Below, piece after piece: positions 48,491-58,894 of a DNA stretch of 64,000 nucleotides. The stretch is from Sinotaia quadrata (lineage: Eukaryota; Mollusca; Gastropoda; Architaenioglossa; Viviparidae). The first letter of the stretch is position 1. Each line of letters begins with the position of its first letter. The DNA lies in NCBI GenBank assembly GCA_028829895.1, contig CM054181.1, positions 62,498,259 through 62,562,258 on the forward strand, given 5' to 3'. Position numbers and translations under genes: made by a program. The notes beneath the pieces were generated by a model that searched no databases, was not told the origin of the DNA, and was given only the letters and a program-made list of their open reading frames with translations.

Positions 48491-50900
48491 GTGTATGTAT
48501 ATTGTGTGTGCAGGTGCGTGTATACTTCAAAGTGATGATGCCGAATAGACTAATAGAAACAGTCAAATGCGCAATCTCCCATTAACATGCAGTATCTTGT
48601 ATACTTTAAAACACATTGATAAAAATTCTGATAACAACAGTGCTATGGCCGAGTTAGGCCTATCGTGACAACAGCGAGAACAATAAAAATAAAATCGATC
48701 TAATTATACTAACGTGACTTTGGAGTGGTCGAAGTCGTCGTCATCGTTGTTGTTGTTCTTATTGTTGATGATGTTTGGGTCGAGACCGAGGACGGGAATG
48801 GCGGAGACTTTGTGGTTGTAGGAAGCCCTGAAACATAAAGGGCCGTAACTTCGGTTGTGGTATTTCTAGTCATAAGCATATTGCTATTACAGATACAGTA
48901 TGCAGTGATTGCAATTGTCCTACGACCAGGTGCGAAATTATTTTTCATATGAGATTTCTGTCAGGATTCATTATAAGGACATCAACCCTCTTGGCAATGG
49001 TACAACGTGGCAAGCAAGAACTGAAAGCAAAATTAAATCTAAGTTCCGTGAATTGATCTCCAAAGTTAATCATAATGCATTTTGTTGATAATTTGAACAG
49101 CACCATTAACAGATTTAATTATATTTACGTCAATATTATACACACATACTAAACATCATAAACACATTTAATTATATTTACGTCAATATTATACACACAT
49201 ACTAAACATCATAAACACATTTAATTATATCTACGTCAATAGTATACACACATACTAAACATCATAAACACATTTAATTATATCTACGTCAATAGTATAC
49301 ACACATACTAAACATCATAAACACATTTAATTATATCTACGTCAATAGTATACACACATACTAAACATCATAAACACATTTAATTATATCTACGTCAATA
49401 GTATACACACATACTAAACATCATAAACACATTTAATTATATCTACGTCAATAGTATACACACATACTAAACATCATAAACACATTTAATTATATCTACG
49501 TCAATAGTATACACACATACTAGACATCATAAACACATTTAATTATATCTACGTCAATAGTATACACACATACTAGACATCATAAACACATTTAATTATA
49601 TCTACGTCAATAGTATACACACATACTAGACATCATAAACACATTTAATTATATCTACGTCAATAGTATACACACATACTAGACATCATAAACACATTTA
49701 ATTATATCTACGTCAATAGTATACACACATACTAAACATCATAAACACATTTAATTATATCTACGTCAATAGTATACACACATACTAGACATCATAAACA
49801 CATTTAATTATATCTACGTCAATAGTATACACACATACTAGACATCATAAACACATTTAATTATATCTACGTCAATAGTATACACACATACTAGACATCA
49901 TAAACACATTTAATTATATCTACGTCAATAGTATACACACATACTAAACATCATAAACACATTTAATTATATCTACGTCAATAGTATACACACATACTAG
50001 ACATCATAAACACATTTAATTATATCTACGTCAATAGTATACACACATACTAGACATCATAAACACATTTAATTATATCTACGTCAATAGTATACACACA
50101 TGCCTATGGCAAACTGAGCACTGCACACAAATCGTATGAAAAATAAAATTCCGAATGAATACGCCTTACATTTAATACCAAGAACTGGCTACTTTCTTTA
50201 GCGAACGGGAGTTTGGGTGAGGTGTTTTGTGTATGGGTGGGCGGTGTGGCATGATATGTTACCGAGATTACCTGGAGGGTTTGAACGGCAACACGCGGCA
50301 TAGATGTAGCTGGCAATGAGATACATTTCAATCGACTCGTCTCCCCGCAGATTTATGCATTTCTGGCTGGAGGTCAGGTAAGGACACACTGTAAAATGAA
50401 AACCAAATAGACCCATAGTTTTAATTATTATTAGCACTGTCGTCGCCATCATCATCATCATTATCATGGCTGTGTAGTCAGTCAAAACGTTTTTGATTCT
50501 ATATCCTACATCACATTAAACTTGGTGTTAATGACAGGACACTCCAGAACTTTATAGTAAAAGTTGCATGATGGGATACTGCTCGTCCCATTTTAGAATA
50601 ATAGAAGTTTATGCAGTTAGGTTCTAGTGACCAATTCATAGCAAGAGCTTACGACAGGACATTTTTAACTTGAGTTTATTTTAGAGCAAGATGTTGCAGA
50701 AATTTATAATAGGACATGTTTACCGTGTGAATTTACTGATAGTCTACTTAAGTACCATCGTGGTTCCACAGATTATTATAAATGGCATGAACTGTTTTCC
50801 TTTCCTTTAGCTTAACTTTGCATTAAAAGTTTCCGTCAGCTCTGTCCCCACAAAATAAAGACGGATTAAATAATTAATTCATATGGCAAAAGAGAAATGA

Positions 50901-50944
<44 letters not shown>

Positions 50945-53055
50945 GAGAATACAAATTCATTAATAAAGGAAAATTAAATTAAATGAATGTTTTGAATTTG
51001 AACTATTTGTTGATCCAGTATCAGTTGAAGTATTTGTCGATTAGTGTATCTTTGAGTATCGATCATTGATCTCAGTGTCACAGACTGATATTTGCAATGT
51101 TTTATTTCGGGTCAAATTATTGGGCAATATATATTTTTTTTAAAGTCGAATTCAGTTAAATGTCAGTTAATGCGGAAATAAGATTTTATTTCAAAATCTT
51201 AAGCTGTTGCTGTTTATTGGAGATTTTTGTGTTTTCTTGTTTTTGTAGCAAGTATCAATCAATAAGTTATAAATTAATTGAAAGCCAATGACAGACGTGC
51301 CTTGTCTTAGTACAGATGATTTTAAACTTGAGATCAAAGTTATATCGGCCAGACATGGACACTCTTACTATTTGCCAGGAACAGAAGAAAGAGCTTTTCC
51401 TTAGGATTTAAGAATGCAGAGTTTTTTTATTCATCCACCAAAAAAAAAACAAACCTCTGTTAAATACAACTGGCACATTATACTTTTAAAAGAACGCCTA
51501 ACTATTACCTGCATGACCACGTGATCAATGTCTGAATGGCATTCGTTTTACACTGATCAGAAAATTCCGGCTATTGCAAACTGGAAGCGGTCTCCAATGA
51601 TGTTGAGATAATTTTAAAAGTAATTTCTACTTTAAGCAACTTAAAATAAAACACTGCGGTTGTGAATGTATGATTTCAATCTCCATCATCTATCGTATTC
51701 CCATGCAGAATAACGCTTGGCAATTTTGTCGTACAGTGTGTCTGACGTCACTATATTTACATTAGCTTGAACGGAAAGGGAAGTAATTTATACATGTTTA
51801 AATGGTAGGGTTATGATGACCCTCATTTTATATTTATTTAATTTTTAAAAATAAAATAGATATATTTAGAATGCATTTGATTTACTAGCTTGTACTAATT
51901 GCAAATTATTATTTAGACAGACTTAAGAAAACACATAATAACGAAAGAAAGCGTGAACCGGTTTTGTCAAAAATTACCACTATCCAATAATCTAGAGTGC
52001 TTTCGAAGCCTTTGTTTTTTTGTTTTTTTTTTACATATCTCTCACAAACTATAAAAAATAAAATTAAAATATAAAATTTATCGCTTAAACATGTCTTTTT
52101 TTTAAAAAAGCATATTTTATGGATTCGCCAGGAAAGTTAGAAAAAATAGAAACTCACAGACATTCGTGTGCAACATAAATCTTTAAGGCTAAGATTTTTA
52201 TGTAAATTATTTCATAATTTGACTTAAGTATTTTTTTAAACAACACTACAATCGTGGGTATGAACAACATTAAACACATAGGTATAAACAAATCTAAAAC
52301 ATGGGTGAAACAACAATAAAAGCATGGGTATAAACAATACTGAATACATGGGTATAAACAACATTAAAACCATGCATATAAACAACGCTAAAAATGGGTA
52401 TAAACAACATTAAAAACATAGATATAAACAACGGTTAAAACATGGGTATAAACAACGTTAAAATCATGGCTATAAACAACACTAAAAACATGTATATAAA
52501 CATCATTAAAAACATGGGTATAAACTTCATTAAAATCATGGATATAAACAACACTAAAACATGTGTAAAAACATGGGTATAAACAACACTAAAACATGTG
52601 TAAAAACATGGGTATAAACAACACTAAAACATGTGTAAAAACATGGGTATAAACAACACTAAAACATGTGTGAAAACATGGGTATAAACAACACTAAAAC
52701 ATGTGTAAAAACATGGGTATAAACAACACTAAAACAAGTGTAAAAACATGGGTATAAACAACACTAAAACATGTGTAAAAACATGGGTATAAACAACACT
52801 AAAACAAGGGTATTTGCGTAAAAACGAACGATACTCACGTCTTGCTAACCGGCCGTCGGAAGCCATTGTCTGCAGCCGCTCTTGAAGCAGACCTGGCTGG
52901 CCGAAAAAGATCCCAAAGGTGAAGATGAAATACGGTCCCGAGTCACCGAACAAAGCCACCAAATCTGCAGATGGCTTAGAAGCGGTCACTGGAACACTCC
53001 AAAGCACTCCCATGCAAAGAAGTACGGAAACAATCCCTGACGCCATGGCTGCCAT
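36521..53055 (-). CDS. Gene B: secreted trypsin-like serine protease (S1A) with Thr-rich linker exon
   Basis: Eight exons on the - strand: 53055-52839, 50388-50272, 48827-48714, 47348-47183, 45101-44947, 42783-42652, 39047-38878 and 36694-36521. Together they make 1245 nt, or 414 residues plus stop, with every junction phase matching. Order: signal peptide (about 1-25); aromatic propeptide with FGIFFGQP (about 47-54); four-Cys module (C74, C83, C105, C106); Thr/Ser/Pro linker (113-149); activation site K160|I161 (IAGG); catalytic domain. The triad is H201 (in TAGHC, with Gly for the usual Ala), D259 and S360. D354 is Asp189, so trypsin-like specificity is expected. The five chymotrypsin-type disulfides are all possible (152-279, 186-202, 291-366, 322-344, 356-386). 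Trp215 is replaced by Ser. The protein is likely a secreted zymogen; its biological substrate is unknown. Tandem paralogue of gene A. Confidence 0.9.
37630..38590. repeat. Degenerate ~37-bp repeat array with TCACGTCA cores
   Basis: About 950 bp of diverged units built on GTTATACAAAGATATACTTC and ACGTCACATAATTAATG. About nine copies keep CACGTCAC or CGCGTCAC. It fills much of gene B intron 7. Confidence 0.88.
38691..38751. repeat. Compound (AC)n-(TC)n microsatellite
   Basis: An AC run joins directly to a TC run. It lies in gene B intron 7, about 130 bp downstream of the exon 7 donor in transcript direction. Confidence 0.95.
38878..39047 (-). CDS. Gene B exon 7: specificity-pocket exon (Asp189)
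   Basis: Acceptor AACGACAG, phase 1 in, phase 0 out, donor CGA|GTAAGA. The peptide runs [21 protein letters not shown]322, an insertion with TTRYNISN (a possible N-glycosylation site at N333), then [17 protein letters not shown]354 is Asp189. The last codon gives Arg at position 192. It is five codons longer than the gene A equivalent, all in the loop before VMCAANG. Confidence 0.92.
39428..39490. repeat. Short direct duplication (CTTGCTAAACTTGCAAT)
   Basis: Two copies of CACTTGCTAAACTTGCAAT separated by about 45 bp in gene B intron 6. Confidence 0.7.
39940..40095. repeat. Degenerate CTATTCTG repeat
   Basis: Variants of TTTCTATTTCTATTCTGGGA recur five or six times at irregular spacing. The resulting Phe/Leu/Ser-rich + frames are artefacts. 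Confidence 0.75.
40122..40512. repeat. 24-bp minisatellite, about 16 copies
   Basis: The unit is CTCCATCATCGCCAGCAATA plus AACT. Because 24 is a multiple of three, antisense frames stay open and read GDDGEFIA or MMESLLLA repeats of eight residues. They lie inside gene B intron 6, with no splice signals tying them to the gene. Confidence 0.95.
41435..41525. repeat. Tandem duplication (CAGTATATTAAAAATAAAAT)
   Basis: Two nearly identical copies ending GAAAGAAGTACCGTATA. Confidence 0.85.
41690..41925. repeat. ~32-bp tandem repeat, about seven copies
   Basis: The unit GTTATTGAGTGCAGGAAGTA followed by ACAATACAGTAG recurs with one- or two-base indels. Confidence 0.92.
42036..42150. repeat. ~52-bp direct duplication
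   Basis: Two copies of ATTGTCTGTGTGACTG...AATACGGGACGAACACTAT in gene B intron 6. Confidence 0.85.
42652..42783 (-). CDS. Gene B exon 6: catalytic aspartate exon
   Basis: Acceptor TTCCTTCAG, phase 1 in and out, donor T|GTAAGT, 132 nt. The peptide reads [20 protein letters not shown], then [20 protein letters not shown] and GAVS. Asp259 is the catalytic Asp102. C279 pairs with pro-region C152 and C291 with C366. Confidence 0.93.
43010..43215. repeat. ~50-bp degenerate tandem repeat, left part
   Basis: Units contain ACATCAAAATTAGATACTTT and CTAAGCAAACAGTTATTAAA. The array stops at 43215 and resumes at 44413, interrupted by the probable hAT element. Confidence 0.8.
43216..44412. mobile_element. 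Probable hAT-type DNA transposon (non-autonomous or decayed)
   Basis: The left end CAGGGTTTCTCAACC is a typical hAT/Charlie-like terminus. The right end GATTGAGAAAAGTTG matches its inverted complement at 11 of 15 positions. The flanks CCATAAGC (43208-43215) and CTCTAAGC (44413-44420) agree at 6 of 8 positions, as expected of an aged 8-bp target duplication. The interrupted minisatellite shows the same TCTAAGC at this point in its uninterrupted units, so the empty site is visible. A 103-residue + frame at 43299-43610 shows no recognisable transposase. The element is in gene B intron 5. Confidence 0.6.
43941..44050. repeat. Degenerate (CATATACCACATAT) tract inside the hAT element
   Basis: About 110 bp of ATACCATAT/CACATATC words. 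It yields Tyr/His/Ile-rich artefact frames. Confidence 0.8.
44413..44620. repeat. ~50-bp degenerate tandem repeat, right part
   Basis: This continues the family seen at 43010-43215 (AAGCAAAACAATCATTAAAT, GCATACATCAAAATTAGATA) after the transposon. Confidence 0.75.
44947..45101 (-). CDS. Gene B exon 5: 60s-90s loop region, followed by a GC donor
   Basis: Acceptor TATCTTCCAG, phase 2 in, phase 1 out, 155 nt. The peptide begins [20 protein letters not shown] and ends [11 protein letters not shown], aligning with gene A exon 4 (FEIVAGK..., IHENYNDRNQ). The exon must end at CTAG|GCAAGT to keep phase with exon 6. GCAAGT is the classic GC-AG donor, and the alternative GT six bases on gives phase 2 and an immediate stop. 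Confidence 0.85.
45225..45400. repeat. ~73-bp tandem repeat, two to three copies
   Basis: Copies share GTTGCATTGTGTATACGAAA and TTATTTAGTGCACAGGAACT. They lie in gene B intron 4. Confidence 0.85.
45470..45845. repeat. 21-24-bp minisatellite (GTGAGAGGTAACATTGACAA)
   Basis: About 17 units alternate between GTAACA/GTAGCA and GTAA spacers, so 21- and 24-bp forms mix. All three antisense frames remain open for over 130 codons as [14 protein letters not shown] repeats. These are artefacts, though striking in length. Confidence 0.93.
46481..46640. repeat. 78-bp tandem duplication
   Basis: Copies begin AATTAATGAATTAAGAAGGA at 46481 and 46559, with a partial third. Confidence 0.88.
47183..47348 (-). 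CDS. Gene B exon 4: activation site and catalytic histidine
   Basis: Acceptor TTTGTGCAG, phase 1 in, phase 2 out, donor GG|GTAATT, 166 nt, the same as gene A exon 3. The peptide reads [40 protein letters not shown], then [16 protein letters not shown]. Cleavage K160|I161 frees IAGG. His201 is catalytic in TAGHC rather than TAAHC. This exon is easy to miss because its long open frame is seen only in antisense. Confidence 0.92.
47425..47545. repeat. ~57-bp direct duplication
   Basis: Two copies of AGATAGATAAGATAATAATG with following GATTAGATA..CAAAGAACAACGTCAGAC. Confidence 0.85.
47690..48245. repeat. ~46-bp tandem repeat, about 12 copies
   Basis: The unit contains GACAGGACATCCCATAGTAA then TCCTAAGAGAACAATGTACT. 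The left end is more diverged; copies from about 47900 on are close to identical. It is in gene B intron 3. Confidence 0.93.
48401..48490. repeat. Compound (TC)n-(TG)n microsatellite
   Basis: A TC run passes directly into a long TG run in gene B intron 3. Confidence 0.95.
48714..48827 (-). CDS. Gene B exon 3: Thr/Ser/Pro-rich linker
   Basis: Acceptor TATGTTTCAG, donor C|GTTAGT, 114 nt, phase 1 at both ends, so it can be skipped or inserted without shifting frame. The peptide is [20 protein letters not shown] followed by a Thr-dominated run ending TTPKS. It looks like a mucin-type O-glycosylated spacer between the Cys module and the catalytic domain. No counterpart was found in gene A between 18863 and 21355. 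Confidence 0.82.
49116..50105. repeat. 53-bp satellite-like array, about 18-19 copies
   Basis: The unit AATTATATCTACGTCAATAG plus TATACACACATACTARACATCATAAACACATTT, with 53-bp steps over about 1 kb. Two variants (TACTAAAC and TACTAGAC) are arranged non-randomly; see findings. It fills gene B intron 2. Confidence 0.97.
50272..50388 (-). CDS. Gene B exon 2: four-cysteine propeptide module
   Basis: Acceptor TTTTACAG, phase 1 in and out, donor G|GTAATC, 117 nt. The peptide is [11 protein letters not shown], then [28 protein letters not shown]. It aligns with gene A exon 2 with the same C-x8-C...CC spacing (C74, C83, C105, C106). It includes an RGD tripeptide that gene A lacks (GGE in A), so an integrin role should not be assumed. 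Confidence 0.88.
50900..50945. repeat. (GAAA)n microsatellite
   Basis: About 11 GAAA units in gene B intron 1. Confidence 0.93.
52250..52815. repeat. ~35-bp tandem repeat abutting gene B exon 1
   Basis: The unit GGGTATAAACAACACTAAAA plus CATGTGTAAAAACAT is diverged on the left and nearly perfect (35 bp) from about 52560. It ends about 20 nt from the exon 1 donor at 52838, so the start of intron 1 is almost entirely repeat. Confidence 0.93.
52839..53055 (-). CDS. Gene B exon 1: signal peptide and FGIFFGQP propeptide
   Basis: The first ATG considered is at 53053-53055 (MAAMASG); a second in-frame ATG at 53044-53046 has the better context (GCAGCCATGG). The signal peptide runs [20 protein letters not shown] to about TA|SK. 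The propeptide holds [18 protein letters not shown], then [17 protein letters not shown], and a C|GTGAGT donor in phase 1. The sequence just before the first ATG, TTTCATCTCCAG, resembles a splice acceptor, so a 5' UTR intron is possible. Confidence 0.88.
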
Positions 53056-53594
53056 CTGGAGATGAAACAAATGTGTTGCGGTCAGATACTGCGAGAAATT
53101 TCTGCGATCTTCGTATGTTTAAAGAAATTCTGAAAATGGAGCGAACTGTTGAATCAAGATCATTGTAACATTTAAACAATCAAAGTCATGTTGGAAGGAT
53201 ATGTTAAGTGAAAGTATAATGGACAAACTTTTACCTTTGTGTTTGTTGTTGGTGTTTTGTTTTGTTCCTGTTTTAGTTCATCCAAACAACATTTCTAAAA
53301 GAATTTATCATGACAGTAGAATATAATGTAATATCGTGATAAAATTGTATGATAATAGATTATAATGACATAATTTTGTATTCATAAATTGTTTAGCATT
53401 GTAATATAATATAATGATGTAATTTTATATTCAAAGATTGTTTTGTAAAGCCACATAATGTCGTAATTTTATAATATAAGTATTTGTTAATAGAATATAA
53501 TAAAATAACACTTTAAGACTGATTTGAAAGATGTATTTATTACTTTGAAAAATACAAACTACAAATATGAAAACAGAACACTACGAGCAATCCT

Positions 53595-54010
53595 AGCTAT
53601 AATGCTGTCTGACGATAAACTACAGACAAATCTAGCTATAACTCTGTCTGCACGACAAACTATGGACAAGTCTAACTATAATGGTGTCTGAACGATAAAC
53701 TACAGACAAATCTAGCTATAACTCTGCACGACAAACTACAGACAAACCTAGCTATAATTCTGTCTGAACGACTAACTACAGCCAAATCTAGCTATAATTC
53801 TTTCTGCACGACAAACTACAGACAAATCTAGCTATAATTCTGTCTGAACGACTAACTGCAGACAAGTCTAGCCTTAATTCTGCCTGCACGACAAACTACA
53901 TACAAGTCTAGCCTTAATTCTGTCTGCACGACAAACTACATACAAGTGTAGCTATAATTCTGTCTGAACGACAAACTACAGACAAATCTAGCTATAACTC
54001 TATTTGAAAA
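53595..54010. repeat. ~40-bp tandem repeat, about 11 copies
   Basis: The unit CGACAAACTACAGACAAATC then TAGCTATAATTCTGTCTGAA, with indels and substitutions; degenerate copies extend to about 54190. Confidence 0.92.
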
Positions 54011-54429
54011 CGACAAACATCAGACACAACTAGATATAATTCTACCTGAACGGTGATTTTAGCTATAATCATGTCTTAATGGCGATTTGCAGACGAGTTG
54101 GCTATAGAGTATAATCCTGTCTGAGGTCCAGGAATAATCTTGTCTGAACGGTGAATTGCACACTAGAGTACCTATAATTCTGTCCGATCGATGCAACAGT
54201 TGTAGTGCTATGTTGTACGATGCAAACGTTTACACAGTAATTCAGAAAGACAACACATCCACAGCGCTAGGTCAGCCATGTTTAGCATCTCTTAGCTAAG
54301 AGATATCAGGCTATAACATGACACATCTGAGACATAATTTATTTGCTGACAGCATATTTTTAAAATAAAAAATTGTCTCTTCATAGTCACAACCGAAAGT
54401 TAGTCCCACTAGATCAAGTCATTTAATTA

Positions 54430-54645
54430 AAACAGAACGTGGCTATTAAAGAAATGACAGCTACACACTTCACACAGTGATTATGGTCGTAAAGCTAATG
54501 AAACAGAACGTAGTTATGTGAATACACGACAGCTATACAGATCACACAGTAATTATGATCGTAACACGAATAAAACAGATCGTGGATACTTGAATACACA
54601 TCAGCTACACAGATCACACAGTAATTATGACTGTAAAGCTACTCA
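54430..54645. repeat. ~70-bp tandem repeat, three copies
   Basis: Each copy has AACAGAACGTGGCTAT-like sequence, then CAGCTACACAGATCACACAG and TAATTATGATCGTAA. Confidence 0.85.
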
Positions 54646-55747
54646 AGACTCGAGCTCATTGGGACTACATTAAAAATATCCTTGGTGACGTCAAAGGCTA
54701 AAAAAGACCGTAGCAGAAACTATGTTTGAATTATACTGAAACCTTGGAAACTGTTTGAAGCAAGAACAGATCACGGTCACCGTGCACCCCAAATCCTTCA
54801 GTCCACCCGTTCGATCCACAAAGGGGAAGAGATTTAGTGGCGGAAGTAGATGATGCTATGTGTTGCCGTTCACTTCAGGCACAAGCCTTTTGTAGTCGTC
54901 CTGGTAGTGGCGGTCCCAGCCACGGTCCGCTGGGAGTGAGAGCAACACGGACAAAAACCCCGAGAAGGAGAGGCAAAACACACTTGTATAGACAGAAAGG
55001 CAAGTCACGTGTTAAGTAAAGCACAGACTGGGGAAGGGGAGGAGGGACATTTAAACACCGTTGAACCACTCATCTCGATTCGCCAGTCCAGCAATCCGGC
55101 AAACTGAGAAACAGGAGTAGATTTAACCAGAAAACTTTCTTGTCAACCACCCAGCTAACCATGTCAGTCTCTCATTTTGCTCGTCTGCTCCCCCCCCCCC
55201 TCACCATTACCCCCCCAACCCTTTTTTTAAATGTGTGAAGCTTGTCCTGTTTGACCCGTATTGGTGTCTTGTGTACGTATGTAGAAACACAAGGATGCAT
55301 GCACTTTGGCTGTCTGTTCTTCTCCCTCTTTTCTTTAGCAAAAGGTTGGCTTAAGGGTTCGACTGATTAAACGCAGCTCAAGTTCATTACCTGTAGCTGT
55401 CTTTGAAATAAATCGAGTGACTAATTAGTAACCGTTTAACCCGTTTTGTCAATACTGTCATTGGCGCATAGTAAACAAAGTGAAGCAAGTCTTGAATCGT
55501 CGTCTTGTCTTTCTCTCTCTGTAGGGGCCGATAACTCTCGAAGACCTTATGCTATTGCTAGTGCGTATATTGCACAATTCTAATCAAGGTTTAAGTTCTT
55601 GGTACATGTGAGTTTTGTGTGCAAGCATTAAGGCACATATTCATGTATGTGTGTATGGAAAGGTGTGCATTGCATAGTTTTATATGTATCGCATATACAC
55701 CTGTTTATTTTTGTGCTTATCGGTACATTCGAGTATTTCATCGATAT

Positions 55748-55880
55748 TAGAAGACAACATTATTTTTCTGTAGAAGACAACATTATTTTTCTGTAGAAGA
55801 CAACATTATTTTTCTGTAGAAGACAACATTATTTTTCTGTAGAAGACATTATTTTTCTGTAGAAGACAACATTATTTTTC
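55748..55880. repeat. 23-bp tandem repeat, about six copies
   Basis: The unit AGAAGACAACATTATTTTTC plus TGT. One copy lacks CAA. Confidence 0.94.
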
Positions 55881-56347
55881 TGCTACGACTATAGGAGTCA
55901 TTTTAGCGCCACCCTGATGCAAAGCGACGCTTTATTGGTTACTGTCTGCAATGACGTCAGTAAAGGCTATCTTTTGAAAAAGAATGATTTCTTTCCGTCC
56001 AAGTTGTAAATGAAAAAATGCTCAATATTGTTCCGGAGTTTACAAATCACAGGGGGTGGGGGTGGGGGTGGGGGAAGTACTTACAAAATCACTTGACTTT
56101 TTTCAAGTCTGCTGGATTCCAGACAAATTCTACTGTCATTTGATCTGACACTCAAAGACCGCTTGTTACTGGGTGTACGGCTCATTGGGTTACTGTTACG
56201 AGTGTGACACTCAAAGATCTTTTGTTACTGGGTACGGCCTCATTGACCTTCTCTTATTGGGAGGTACTCATTGAATGAGACACACATTGATTTACTGTTA
56301 ACAGGTACTCTCTCTGCGTTGGCAACTTTTGACATTTGAGGAAGAAA

Positions 56348-56351
<4 letters not shown>

Positions 56352-56410
<59 letters not shown>
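56352..56410. repeat. (AC)n microsatellite
   Basis: An uninterrupted AC run of about 29 units. Confidence 0.96.
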
Positions 56411-56412
<2 letters not shown>

Positions 56413-57414
56413 CAACCACCAACATACATGTACACACGCACGGTATTTAATCAAGAAATAAAAACAGCAACAAGAAATTAATCACATCTGCTTAACAATC
56501 TTTAATCAGATACTCATTATGCAGGCAATTCGTAATCTCCAAACGAGCTTTTGTCACCTTGAAATACGTGATAATCTTGGATTACAGCCTCTCCTTTCTT
56601 TTCTCACCGATTCTTTTATATTCATGAATATTTATAAGGTTGCTGTCGAGGTCGTTGAAAGTTCTATATACAATTCGAGAAAGACACAGCAAGAAAGACT
56701 GGCTTTGTCCTCTAGATGGGAAACTCACCAACACCTCTTTGACGGGAAGCGTCGCAGAAAAAAACACGTTCGTGTGGCCAATGTATGTGGGTCTGCATGC
56801 GGACATTTCTGTTTATGTGTACTTATATATGTGTGTGTCTGTATGTATATGTTAGAGTGTAGAATGCCAAGCAGACCCTAGCCTTTCAGTGAGAACTTTT
56901 CCGTACTGAGCACATAACAATCACTAAGTTATTTTTGCACTAGTTCAGAAGTGATTAAAATTTAAAATAGAAAGATAACCCAAGAATTAAACTGAATTTA
57001 ACATCTACTTAGCAAAAATAGCTAGCACCACCAGGATTGAACTGCACACACACGCACACACGCACGCACGCACGCACGCACGCACACGCACACACATACA
57101 CACACACACACGCGCGCTCTTTATGTCTCTCTTTCACAGTACACACTATGCATGCAGTTCAATCATGGTAACGCTAGCTATTTGTGTGTGCGTGTGTGTG
57201 CACGCGTTTATGTATGTGTATGTGTGTACAGGGTAGCCAAAAGTCACCCGCAAAGAATTATGATGAATTGTTAATATAAACGGTTGCATATGAACTTCAT
57301 CAACGTTCTCCTTGAACCAGTGGATGTGGTGTTCTCCTACAACTTACCTGTACATGTTTCTTAGGAGGGATCTAAAAACTGTTATTGACGCTAACACGTT
57401 TTCGTGCTTTGCAG

Positions 57415-57500
57415 AAGAAAGTACGACCTGAGTGGTAAGCAAGAAAGTACGACCTGAGTGGTAAGCAAGAAAGTACGACCTGAATGGTAAGCAAGAAAAC
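57415..57500. repeat. 26-bp tandem repeat, three copies
   Basis: The unit is GAAAGTACGACCTGAGTGGT plus AAGCAA. Confidence 0.92.
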
Positions 57501-58894
57501 ACCCGTGGACATTTTGAGGCTGGTGGAAACACATCTAATATCCGTCTTGAAAAAGTGCTTTGAAGATGGTGGCCAACATTTCGAACACTTGCTTAAGAAT
57601 GGTGAATCGCGCATTCTGATTGTATTGTAAATCTCATGGGCGTGACCTTTGTAAATATGAATATGTCTATTAAAAATAGGCCACATTGCAAGAAGAAAAA
57701 GACATGAAAAGCAGACACTGCCGAAAGAGTTAAAGACGTGCGGAAGAAACATTGAATTCTACAACAGTAAAGTTTTAGTAAATTATTTAGTTTGGAGAAA
57801 AAAATGACTAAAGAGCAAAAATTAGTGAACATTTTAAAACACTTGAATCAGATAATATTATTATAATTTCTTGTTTTGTTAATACTTTTAATATCTTCGA
57901 TAGAAGTCAGACTTAGGTAGATTTAGAGACTGGATGTAACTATTAACTCACTTAGGCTGTTAGCGAAATTGAAGTAAGTATTCATTATACATATTACAAG
58001 AACAAAAATTGAGAGAAGTTGCAATATTTATTGATTACACTTTAATTTTATAACATTTTTCTTTTTCTTTCTCAATCATAACGTGAGACCTGTATATTTC
58101 CAAACGCGTGCATGCTCACACACACACATATATACACGCACCTGCTCACTAACTGACTTAATTTATGACGTTATATGAATTCACTTAAAGAGGATTTCCC
58201 ACCCACCCCAACCCCGAATTGTCTAACTATTCTACATATACACGTAACTTATTTTAAAATAATATAAGTTATAATACACACACACACACACACACACAAA
58301 ACAGAATATGTTGCCCACGAAACTTAAGATCTTGCTGTTTCTTCGAATTAAGTAAACTTTGTACAATAACAAAAACAAAGTATATTGCCAGTCCTGTACT
58401 TACTACGGATGAAAGAATCAAAAGAGAAAGAAAAGCGACAAGGGCAACATGTCTTGGTTTCGTGAACTTCAAAGAGTGTCAGATTAAGTTGTCTGAAGCA
58501 AAGTCTGAGTGCCTTGACTAAACACGGAATAATAAAGAGAAAGTGAATCACGCCATTAGAAGTTTAAGTATGCAACTGCGCGTAAGCCCGAATCCGTGCT
58601 AAAAATAGCAATGACGTCTTTGGTGTTGTTCTACTGACACAATTATGTTGCTTTGGGAAGAGGCAACTGTCCATGCAAATAAAGGTGTGATAACTTCACA
58701 CTACGAGTGTGTTGATTCAGGTTGCTTATCTCCGGATTGCGGAGTTGCCGCTGTTTCGTTTTGTCTTCCTGGCGTTGAAACAGTTCTGGACTTCGATATT
58801 CCACTCTGCTCTATGTATCTCCTACTGAGGTGGATGGTTAAGTCCAAAACACTCCACTGAGTGGGAAAAGTACACTGTCGGATGTGAAATTTTG

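Noticed and set aside
49116..50105. CRISPR-like regular array
   Set aside because: The 53-bp units are contiguous tandem copies with no variable spacers, in an animal intron.
50318..50335. Integrin-binding RGD in gene B Cys module
   Set aside because: A single tripeptide not conserved in gene A; insufficient for a functional call.
54837..55019. Arg/Gly/Pro-rich 60-residue + strand frame
   Set aside because: No recognisable domain, no supporting splice sites, and the region is otherwise repeat-rich.
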